A stretch of DNA of 64,000 bases from Chaetoderma sp. LZ-2023a (lineage: Eukaryota > Mollusca > Caudofoveata > Chaetodermatida > Chaetodermatidae). The notes beneath the pieces are model-generated. The model did no database searches. It worked only from the letters and a program-made list of their open reading frames with translations, and was not told the origin of the DNA. A program made the position numbers and the translations under genes. Positions 47,177 through 56,104 of this stretch are shown in pieces. Every line of letters starts with the position of its first letter. Position 1 is the stretch's first letter. The stretch spans positions 136,614,508 through 136,678,507 of the forward strand of contig CM067374.1 of the NCBI GenBank assembly GCA_034401795.1, written 5' to 3'.

Positions 47177-49513
47177 TTATTGTTTTACAAAGTTTGACAT
47201 ATTTCCTGCCAGAAAAGATAGCATGTTGACCTTATCAGGTTTTAAGCAAGCACGTTTGGGGTTAGCAATCTGGCCTGCTTTGCTAAAGAGTCGTTCTGAG
47301 GGACAGCTTGTGGCAGTCACACAAAGATACTTCTTAGCAAAGTTGGCTAAGGTCGGATAGCTCTTTTCATGAATTTTCCACCAGTCTAGTGGATTGGAGT
47401 CTTGGTCTGGTTCAGGGGCACCTAAATACAATACAAGTTCACTATCTACTGGGAGAGTGTCTACTGAGCTACATTGATTGTCACTTGATTTCTTGGTTTT
47501 GACAAACAAACTTGCCTAGGTTTTCTTAGCTGGTGTGTGTTTAACATGGACATCGTTACTGATAGACACAGGCTTGACATGTAGTGATACATCCATACAA
47601 ATTTTCTCCTTCACAGTGTGGTACTCCTCCTCGGTCAGATATTGATTCTTGAACTTAGGATCAAGAAAGGTTGCCACACATAGAAGTTCATTAATTTTAT
47701 CGTCATTGTAACGTTTTGACAGAGATTTCTTTATCGAATCTCGCATCTCGGTTGTCAAGTCATGAACAATTACATCATCCTCTGTTGGCGGATTGAGAAC
47801 ATTGACATTGATGACGTTAAGCAGAGGTTTCAATGAAGATACACTAACATATTTCTCCTGTGACAAAATATCGGTAAAGTCTCCTACACTTTCTAGGGCA
47901 CTACACACTGCTTCCAAAACATGGGAATCCTGCCAAGTAGGGGCTAGTTGTTTAGTCTTCCGATCTAAATTTAATACTCTGGTAATGGCTGGCTCCTGCT
48001 CAACTATCCTCTTCATCATGGCAAACTTGGCTCCCCATCTAGTGGCACAATCCTGTGAATAGATAAGATTAAGACATATTCATCTTAGGGCTTGCAAATG
48101 AACAATTTAGTCAATGTCCATATCATAGTAACTTAGCCAGTCATTCCAGCGGTAAATTTTCAAAAAATAATTTTATCTTAGGGCTTGCAAATGAACAATT
48201 TAGGATGACATATCTAATTCTAACTGAATTAAATGGGTCAATGTCCTCATCATAGTCATCTTGCCGGCTAAGCGGTCAAGCGTTACTAAGGCAACAACTA
48301 CTGGCCTACTATAGAAATAATACACCACATACTGTGCTTGACTGATCAACCATTTTCATCCCAAACACACATAATAGATGAATTCTGCTGAATATTTGAA
48401 TAATTATTTTACTGAAAACTATTATAATGATTCAGTTAAACTATCACTGCAAATATTCAGCAAGAGTACATGTAGGCCTACTATATGTAAACTACAATAT
48501 ATAGATAACAAACTTACTGTAATCAGCTGATGCTTTGGCAATCCAAGGGTTTCCTGCGCCTCCTTGAGCTTGCGTCGCTTCTTCCAGCTGGTAGAGAATG
48601 TCGACACAATCGTACGGCATACACCTAACGTTCTCGATATACGCTTATCGTTCATTGCACCATTTACTGCTAGATGCAAATTGTGGCCAAAGCATGACAG
48701 GTTAATCCAATCCAGATCTCGTAGAGCCTTTTTTATGTTGCTGCCGTTATCCGTCGTCATGCACACATGCTTGTCAGCGCTAAGTCCCCAGTTTGCAAAA
48801 CGTTCTGTCAAAGTTTGTCCGATGTTATCTGCCGTATGGTCATTTGGAAAATACAATGTTTCTAACACACGAGCCTGTAGGGTCCACGTCCTATCGATGA
48901 AATGGACAGTCAGGCCAAGATACGGCACCATATTTTCTGATGACCAAAGATCCGTGGTAGTAGCAAAGTAGTCTGCACATTTCAGTTCATCGACGATCTT
49001 ATTGCGCACCTCAATATAGAACTGCGGAATCGCAGTATCGCCAAAGTAATTACGACCAGGCAATTTGTACCGGCTGTCAAACTGTGAGAGCATGTTAATG
49101 AAGTGATCGTTGTCTAGTGTGTATATAGGAATCATACCTCTGGCTAAGTATCGCGTCACTGCTTCAGTCAGGCGTTTGTGTCGTGGATGCGATTTCTCGT
49201 AGATCGTTCCTTTACAGAATGACTCACTTATCTTCTGCTGCTTTCGCGGCGTTGTCTCTGTCTCGTCATCAAGGGTTAAATCGTCACTCTTTCGTTTACC
49301 AGGCATGAACGTCAGTTGCAAAAATGCTTGCGGATGATGCTTGCGTAAATGAAATCGTAAATTAGAGGTGTTACCACCTCTGGCGCACACAGACTCTTTA
49401 CACAATTTACACACTGGCTTTTCTTCATCAGTTGCTTTACCGTCATCGCCTGCTATAAATCCGAAATGTAACCAAACGGGAGACGTTCCCTTGGCTTTAG
49501 GAATCAATTCCAT
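47177..49513 (-). pseudogene. hAT transposase (BED finger, two exons, one in-frame stop)
   Basis: Exon 1 (49513-48518, 332 codons) starts MELIPKAKGTSPVW and has a BED zinc finger (C35, C38, H55, H60), then the RNase H-like core with D188 in TTTDLW, D255 in MTTDNGSN and the CFGHNLHLAV block (C274, H277, H280). A 465-bp GT-AG intron (48517-48053) follows. Exon 2 (48052-47177) starts DCATRWGAKF, carries the rest of the core, and ends with the hATC dimerisation region (PLDWWKIHEKSYPTLANFAK, TSCPSERLFSKAG). The joined frame has one defect, a TAG at 47518-47516 between core and hATC. Length is about 623 codons, near that of ZBED-type transposases. The protein would cut and join the element's TIRs. 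Read-through, recent decay or a sequencing error could explain the stop. Confidence 0.9.
48053..48517 (-). other. Transposase intron
   Basis: The donor is ACA|GTAAGT (48517-48512) and the acceptor TTCACAG|GATTG (AG at 48054-48053). Removing it joins HQLIT to DCATRW in phase 0, as expected in this family. Half of a family-1 palindrome (48136-48192) and a duplicated CTTAGGGCTTGCAAATGAAC lie inside the intron. Confidence 0.8.
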
Positions 49514-50424
49514 AGTGTTGAAAAGATATAATCGTCCGAAATTAATTTAAAAACATTAATACTAGTATGGGCTAGGATGGCTATATTTATAAAAAGGTCT
49601 TCTTGAGCTTGGGTCACATGACGATCAATAATTTATCAATAATTTGTATGAATAGAATGGATTAATAGCCTAATAATAGGGCCATTGATTTCGCGGTGAT
49701 CAGAGTGTGTGACCTATACTCTTGTTTTCTTTACAAAAAAATTTAAAAAATCAGTAAAGTTGAAACACTTTTTCCAAAATAATTTTAGTGATATTTGTTA
49801 TCAAGAACAGCCAACAAATTTGAAGGAAATTTTTTTCAAAATAATCATTTGATCATATACTACATATTATGCATTCAAAATTCTGCAACTGTATATCGAA
49901 GGGTTAGGCGGCCAGGGCGGGCAATCAATAGTCTTAGTTAAATTAGTCAATAAATGCTGGACACATACAGGTTTGAATGAGCATTCTTTCTCAATTCTAG
50001 TTTTGACAAGGATTTATTGTATGATCACCACGCGCAAAGCGAAAGTTAACAATAGGTGTCGACCTTGTAATGCCGTCAATAGCGTCATCAGAATGGAATG
50101 TGGATGGAGTATTCCCGTAATGATAATCAGAACGAGGCTGAGCTGTGTTTATTTTAATTTATTCTTGAGCATAATGACGTCAAACGCGTCATCATCACCC
50201 TTTGTAAGAACAATGGCGGACATTTATCGGAAATTGCGTTGCAAAAAAACTTTGAAATTTTATAGTTAAATGACCTTTATTGGCATAGAAAATCGTTACA
50301 CAATGAAGGATTAATATAATATGAACTGAACAGGTATGGATATAACAATAAGGCATGATAAATTTGTAGATATTTCGGCATTTTTACTTTTCAGTGCCGA
50401 TAGAATGTACTTATGACTTTCAAA

Positions 50425-50454
50425 TCTCGCGAGATTTGCGCGAGATTCGCGAGA
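50425..50454. promoter_or_regulatory. TCTCGCGAGA elements near the hAT right end
   Basis: A perfect TCTCGCGAGA (50425-50434) and a near copy ATTCGCGAGA (50445-50454) lie about 0.9 kb upstream of the transposase ATG. This palindrome is a known vertebrate core-promoter element; here it may be part of the transposase promoter. The role is inferred. Confidence 0.35.
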
Positions 50455-50559
50455 CTTGGTGGTTGTGATTACTTCCGGGTTGGATTTTGACAGTTTTTGT
50501 TTACGACGAAATGATCATTGCAAACTCTACAAATAATATTTTTTATAATATTTCGATAT

Positions 50560-50648
50560 TTCGGTATTGAAAATATCATTCCGGTATGACAACCGGTATG
50601 GGTATGATACCGGTATTCGGTATCATACCGAAATACTGTGAAGCCCTA
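50560..50648. repeat. hAT right terminal inverted repeat and subterminal motifs
   Basis: It ends AATACTGTGAAGCCCTA. Several ACCGGTAT/ATACCGG units precede it. Confidence 0.85.
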
Positions 50649-50656
50649 GTCACACC
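50649..50656. repeat. Right target-site duplication of the hAT (GTCACACC)
   Basis: Matches 40162-40169 exactly. DIRS leader sequence resumes immediately after (CGTGGTGCTCGGATG). Confidence 0.95.
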
Positions 50657-51171
50657 CGTGGTGCTCGGATGTTTATGTGAAGAAAGTTTTTTCATTAATT
50701 CGCGCATCTTGTTCTGGGTGCTGCATACTAAAATGGTACCAGAAACTTTGGAATGTTCAAGTTTATGTGTTATCACGATCGGTTTGCAATGATCGGTGGT
50801 TTCAAAATTCTTGATTAGATGTGCGGTCTGCGGTTTTACCGTGTGGTACAGCAGTTTGTTTACATTTTGTTGTTTCTTCACATATCGTTTTGGCTTTCAT
50901 TAGGAGTATAATTTATATTGATTGGTAAATATACCCCGAATGCTATGCGATATGATTCCTGGTTCCGTTATACATCCTGGAGGATCAATTTATGGGTGTA
51001 TTTATGCCCGCTTCGTTCTTGTCGTCATAATCAATGCGATCTTTGCTGTAGCGTTGCAGGGTGGGGTGCGGGAGGGTTACAGTTAATTTATGGTCAATTT
51101 ATTTGAAAATTAATTGTCTGCCTTCCATCTTTGTCTCGTTCCGCTTGCTTATTGTAGGTTTGTGCTTATTT

Positions 51172-51687
51172 GCGCTTTCGTGCGTGAATGACGGCTTGGT
51201 GCTGTCTATGGACGCACTGGCAAGGGTGCAGGCGCATGTGACCAAATCCAGGAGGCAAATGGTTATTGACCATATGCGTCCGGCTACGGCAGTCAGGGAG
51301 CGTCTTCTTGGGACGCCCCTGACAGGTCCTAGCATCTTCGGTCGCCAGGCGTGGGCCATCTTAGAGGACACTGCTAGCATTGCGCAGAATCGGTTGGCGG
51401 TAAACTTACAGCTAGAGCTGGTGCGGCAAGCGCGTGCACTAGGGGCTGTAGGGAAGCCGTTGACTGTTCAACCTTCCAAGAAGCAGAAGAAGCATAAAGG
51501 CAAGGCGAAAGCTAAGCCTAGTGCGGCTGCTGCTTCGACTGGCTTTTCTCAGCCGCCGCCGGCGAAGAAAGCCAGGAAGGTTTTGGAGGCCCCTACCCTC
51601 CCCAATGTTGCTCCTGATCGCCCTAGAGGCGGGAAGGGGAAGGGTAAGTCCTCAAAGGGCGGAAAGAAGGGAGCGGATCGTACCTGA
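51172..51687 (+). pseudogene. DIRS element 1 gag, C-terminal part only
   Basis: The open frame ALSCVNDGLVLSMDALARVQ runs through RRQMVIDHMRPATAVRERLL and ends in a lysine-rich stretch (KKQKKHKGKAKAKPS, GGKGKGKSSKGGKKGADRT). It matches element 3 gag at 61955-62486 closely. The preceding 1.58 kb of gag present in element 3 (60375-61954) is missing, with a clean junction after TGTGCTTATTT at 51171. The basic tail suggests nucleic-acid binding. The protein is N-terminally truncated. Confidence 0.75.
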
Positions 51688-51837
51688 GGGTACGAGAGCT
51701 CCCTTCGTATCTGCCTGGACTGCACCTGTGCGACAGGAACAGCTGTGCCAGTTAGACCTGCCGAGCCAAGACCAAAATGGTTCTCTCTCTCTCGTTCGGA
51801 GCGGACCGCGAGCCGGACAACCCTGTTAGGCGTCTAT

Positions 51838-53699
51838 AGTGGGTGGAAGGCTCATGCGTTTCGTCGAGGCTTGGCGAGGTGTGACGTCAGACAGTCTGGT
51901 CCTGGGATGGTTATCCCAGGGATACATGCCGGAGTGGTGGGACTTTCCGCCACAGAATCTGTCTTTGGCACCTGTCTAGACACCCGTACCAAGGGAACCA
52001 GACATGTTAGAAGCCATTCAAAACGAAGTGTCAGGTTTGCTTCTGAAGGGAGCAATAAAACCAGCAAACCAGAACACTCCAGGCTTCTATTCAAATATGT
52101 TCCTTGTCCCCAAGAGCGCAGGGGGATGGAGACCCATACTCAATCTCAGGCCAGTAAATTGGTTTATCCATACGCCTCGGTTCCAGATGGAAATGCCGAG
52201 GTCGGTAATGGCAGGATTGAGGAAGGGAATGTGGTGTGTGTCGATCGATCTGAAAATGCAAATTTCCACATTCCAATGAACAGGAGTTGTCACAGGTTTC
52301 TGAGATTTGCGTTTCAGAATCAAGTATGGGAGTTTATTGTTCTCCCGTTTGGCCTGTCGACAGCTCCAAGGGTTTTCACAAGAGTGGTCCTTGCGGTGAC
52401 AGCGTTTCTCAGGAAAGAGAATGTGGCGCTACACACCTACATAGACGACTGGCTGATCAAAGCAGACCCGGCAGCCAGGTTGGACGTGGATACTGCTCTG
52501 ACTCTGAAGCTACTTTCAGATCTAGGCTGGATAGTCAACAATGAGAAATCCGAGTTGACACCCACTCAACATTTCGTTTATTTGGGGATGCGATTCGATC
52601 TAGAGGAGGGCAGGGTATACCCATCAGAGCCCAGAGTGGTGTCTCTGTTAGCCATCCTCAAGAGTTTTCGAGTGGGAAACCACATTCAGGCGAGGCGGTT
52701 TCTTCAGATGCTGGGCATGATGGTCTCCATGGAGCAGGTGATCCCGTACGCTGCTCTAATGCGAAGACCTATCCAGTTGTATCTGATGTCTCTGTGGAAA
52801 CAGAGAACAGAACCCCTGTCAAAACTGGTGCCAGTTTTGGAGCCAATAGTGTCGCATCTTGTATGGTGGAAAAGCGTCAGAATCTCCTAGTAGGGGTTTC
52901 GCTGCACCCACCCCCAGCTGTCCGTGTACACAGATACATCGCTGGAGGGGTGGGGGCCTGCCTGGGAGAACACCAGGTCTCGGGCACATGGACTCTCCAG
53001 GAGAGCCAGCTGCATATCAATCTGTTGGAAATGATGGCAGTGGAACTGGCGTTGGAACAGTTTCTTCCAATGGTCAGGGGCAAGGTGATATTGATACGAT
53101 CGGACAATTCGACGGTAGTATCATACATAAATCGCCAAGGCGGGACCAGGTCACCCACACTGTGTATCAAAGTGTGGCACTTGATTCAATGGTGCAGGAA
53201 TTACTCTGTTGTTTTGAAAGCAGGTCACATTCCTGGGCGATTGAACATTCTGGCGGATGCTTTCTCTCGCAGACAGAGAATTTTGCCAACAGAATGGTCC
53301 CTCAACCCTCCAGTTCTACAAAGGATCTTCGAGCATTGGGGCAAACCCAACGTGGACTTGTTCGCCACAAGGGAAAATGCTCAAATCATGACTTATGTCT
53401 CGCCGATTCCAGATCCAAATACAGACGCTCTGGCGATAAGCTGGAGGGGGATGCACGCTTACGCGTACCCACCCACCATTCTTCTGCCGAAGGTATTGGT
53501 GAAGATCAGGGAGGAACCGTGTCTGGTCCTGCTAATAGCGCCATATTGGCCCAGCAGGGCGTGGTTCACGGATCTGCTAGATCTGATGGTGGAAAACCCA
53601 GTGCAGTTGCCCGAGATTCCGAACATAATCCCCCAGGCCAAGGGACGCTTCCTACACGAGTGTCCCGAAATGTTCAAATTGACTGCGTGGATGTTATAA
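51838..53699 (+). pseudogene. DIRS element 1 RT/RNase H
   Basis: The N-terminal DIRS block VGGRLMRFVEAW and PEWWDFPPQ are followed by RT: KGAIKPANQNTPGFYSNMF, GGWRPILNLRPVNWFI, MWCVSIDLK. A 1-nt deletion relative to element 3 (near 52253) removes the catalytic D of LKDAYFH and shifts the frame. The protein resumes at FLRFAFQNQVWEF, VLPFGLSTAPRVFTRVV and TYIDDWL (catalytic YIDD). RNase H follows (LHINLLEMMAVELALEQF, ILIRSDNSTVVSYINRQGG), but its first-Asp block is out of frame. The region ends FKLTAWML with a stop at 53699. Two or more frame breaks are present. Confidence 0.85.
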
Positions 53700-54693
53700 A
53701 ACAATGTTCCACGTCGGAAGGCTTTTCTCGACAAGCTGCTGATTTCATCGCGGCTGCGAGAAGGAGGTCAACCTTCAAGTCATATAACAACAAGGTTAAC
53801 AGATTTGCAGACTGGTGTGAAGAAAAGGGTATTGATACCTTTCAATCCACTATTCAGCAAATAGCAGACTTTCTCTGTGAGCCGTTCTTTTCAGGACTAG
53901 CTCCCGTCACAATTGCTGAATACAAGTCAGCTTTGGCATCAGTTATCCCATGTCTAGCGAACAGGGATAGTCCAGAGGTGGCCCAGTTAAATGTGATGAA
54001 GGGAATCTCCGACCGAGAAAACCGGTAGTCATTCCAGCCTGGAGTCTATCTTTAGTGCTTAATGTACTGGCCAAGCACCCTTTCGAAGCGTTGCGTTCAG
54101 CTAGTCTAAAGCATTTGACTCTAAAGGCGGTCTTTCTATTGGCAGCTTCCTCAGCTAGAAGGCGCAGTGAGATCCATGCGCTTCCGGCAGAGAGGGACCG
54201 ATTTATTGTCTCCGGAGAGGGTCTGCGTCTTCTGCCAAGAGCAGAGTTTATGTCAAAGAATCAATCTTTGAGATATCCCGGTAAACCGATCATGATACCA
54301 AAACTAACAAGGTTTGATCGTGATACCAGTGTCTGGTGCCCGGGTCGTGCTTTGACTAAGTACAGGAAACGGACAGACTCGTTACGGTCAAACGATAGAC
54401 ATCTATGGATCTGCCATAAGAAGCCTTATGGCGCCGCATCCATGGATACTATCTCTCGTTGGGTAGTCGAATGCATTCAGACTACTCATGAGATGGCGAC
54501 TGGGAACCAGGTGCAATGCCCAAGGGCACACAATGTTAGAGGAATAGCCGCCTCGACCACCCTTTACAGTGGTGTTCCGTTAGAGGACATCATGGCCGTT
54601 GCACAATGGCACTGTGAGTCCTCATTCACGGATTACTATATGAGGGATGTGTCAGACTCAGCCAATCCACTCGCTTTAGCTGTTTTAAAATGA
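53697..54693 (+). pseudogene. DIRS element 1 tyrosine recombinase
   Basis: The N-terminal core-binding part (STFKSYNNKVNRFADWCEEK, APVTIAEYKSALASVI) is in one frame to a stop at 54028. The catalytic part (54055-54693) follows in another: LAASSARRRSEIHAL (first Arg), AHNVRGIAAS (HxxR), AQWHCESSFTDYYMRD (Trp and the nucleophile Tyr). In DIRS elements this enzyme integrates the circular cDNA. All catalytic residues I can place are present; the single frameshift near 54025 is the only visible lesion. It overlaps the end of the RT/RNase H frame, as is usual for the order. Confidence 0.85.
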
Positions 54694-55203
54694 TAGTTAA
54701 GTGACCACACTGCTCTTCTCCCTTTTTTCACTTTGGTAAGAAAAGAATTTAAAAGCAGACATGGTCGAGCGAGAGGATGACAACCAGATTGTGTCACTGA
54801 TGGCCGGACAAGTGAATGGTTGGAGGCGGTATGTCTGGAGTCCATTTATCATGAAGTAATTCAAGATTGAGAGTTTTTTGTATTATGTCTATATATCATG
54901 TTCATTCATCTTATTTATTCATGCTCATTCCCAGGCTAATATATGTGTATATGCAAAGAGCAGTTAACCCTCTTGGCATATTTGTGTTTTCAGGCGAGAT
55001 GCATGCATGTTCGTGAGTTCTCCATTTTCTTAGGAGAAAAAAGGGGGGGGGGGTGCAGTGATGCGAATGTGATTCGGTTCTGTTAACTTGACGGTCCTTT
55101 TTAGGTCTCCGTTAGTCAAGTTTTTAAGTCTAACTCTTTCTCCAAGGGGCAAAAGTAGCATTTATGGCTTGCCCCTTCCCACCAGGTTACTGACCAAATC
55201 TGG
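54694..55203 (+). other. DIRS element 1 3' non-coding region
   Basis: No gene is seen. It contains a G run of 10 or more (about 55046-55055) and a 9-bp perfect hairpin, AAGGGGCAA...TTGCCCCTT, at about 55144-55178. An internal complementary region, expected for DIRS, should lie here, but I could not define it by eye. Confidence 0.45.
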
Positions 55204-55215
55204 TGTATATCAGAA

Positions 55216-55306
55216 GTAACAGAATGGTGAGTATTGATCGAAGGAGAATGAAGGAAATTTAAATTTCCCTTTCTCCGAGATCTAACAATACTCACCATTC
55301 TGTTAC
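55216..55306. repeat. 91-bp palindrome at the junction of DIRS elements 1 and 2
   Basis: GTAACAGAATGGTGAGTATT (55216-55235) is mirrored by AATACTCACCATTCTGTTAC (55287-55306), with AAGGAGAA / TTTCTCC and the centre GGAAATTTAAATTTCC between. The left half is the right ITR of element 1 and the right half the left end of element 2. Confidence 0.85.
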
Positions 55307-56104
55307 GGACCCAGCCTCCCAGCCCCACGGAGGCAAGCCATGGTTGTTATTACACCACAAAAACATCCATTACCGTTCAATCACTACTTGCTAAATCAAT
55401 TATCTGCATTTTGCTATCAGAATAAAAATTTTATGCCTGAATACACACCTCCCCATGCCTAATTCTATTACTATGGACCCTCAACCAGGCTACTGGTTGA
55501 GTCCCATCTCCAGCCTACCATCAGGTATAGACTGGCACCAGTCTATACTCACCTCATAGTGACGCTTGTCGCTAAGCGCGCTTGTGCATGCGCATTAGAG
55601 CCCGAATAGGAAACAGATTCACTTTTCAATTATTCTGCGTGCAGAATAGTTGTTAAAAAATATTTGGATACCTTTTTGTGTTTTGAGCTGTGTCAGTAGT
55701 ACCTTTTGACTTTATATCTTGGAAAATGCCCAATATGAAGTCAATCCTCCCTAAGTTATGTCTAGGAAGTATATTTGTGTTTATATGGTATCTTATAGAC
55801 GAATTTTATATATTACTGGTGTTCGTGAAAGATCGTTTTAATTCGTGGTATCTTGATTATTATGCCTATCCTTTCTTCATCATCATCATTAATAATGTCC
55901 AGTCCAATTCTAGAGCCTGTAACGAAGTTATTTCTAGTGCATTATAAGGATTATGATAAAATATCCCTTGAAAATTTATTGTCAGAAGGGTTTTGTTTTA
56001 ATGATTTGAACTTTCCCGCCGTTAGGAACTGAATTTATGGTGTCTCTTGCTTACGATTTTGAGCGTTATGCTTCATTGTTACGTTTTTTCGTTTTTAGGA
56101 GTCC
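55307..56104 (+). other. Leader of DIRS element 2
   Basis: No supported ORF is seen. The last bases before gag are T-rich and end TTTTTAG, like a splice acceptor. Confidence 0.45.

Larger units (their letters stand above)
40170..50648 (-). mobile_element. hAT DNA transposon, 10.5 kb, nested in DIRS element 1
   Basis: The left end TAGGGCTTCACGGTATT and the complement of the right end, TAGGGCTTCACAGTATT, match at 16 of 17 bases. The 8-bp duplication GTCACACC is exact on both sides; 8 bp is the hAT signature. Subterminal sequence at both ends is rich in ACCGGTAT motifs, the kind of repeats bound by hAT transposases. One gene, a two-exon transposase on the minus strand (49513-47177), lies near the right end. 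The remaining 7 kb or so is non-coding and holds several family 1-3 hairpin repeats, a foldback insert and a 43-bp repeat array. This is large for a hAT, which is usually 2.5-5 kb. Confidence 0.95.
39607..55248 (+). mobile_element. DIRS-like element 1 (tyrosine-recombinase retrotransposon), split by hAT
   Basis: The outer ends are inverted: TTCTCCTTCGATTAATACTC... at 39607-39653 reads as its complement at 55204-55248 (about 45 bp, one or two mismatches). Between them, once the 10.5-kb hAT at 40170-50648 is removed, lie a leader, a gag remnant, RT/RNase H and a tyrosine recombinase. Inverted terminal repeats plus YR identify the DIRS order, which replicates through a circular intermediate and integrates by recombination without target duplication. 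The leader is very similar to that of element 3 (59.3-60.4 kb). Gag has a 1.58-kb deletion, and RT and YR carry frameshifts. Confidence 0.85.

Noticed and set aside
48564-48971. Plus-strand ORF opposite the hAT transposase
   Set aside because: Shadow of the minus-strand transposase exon 1.
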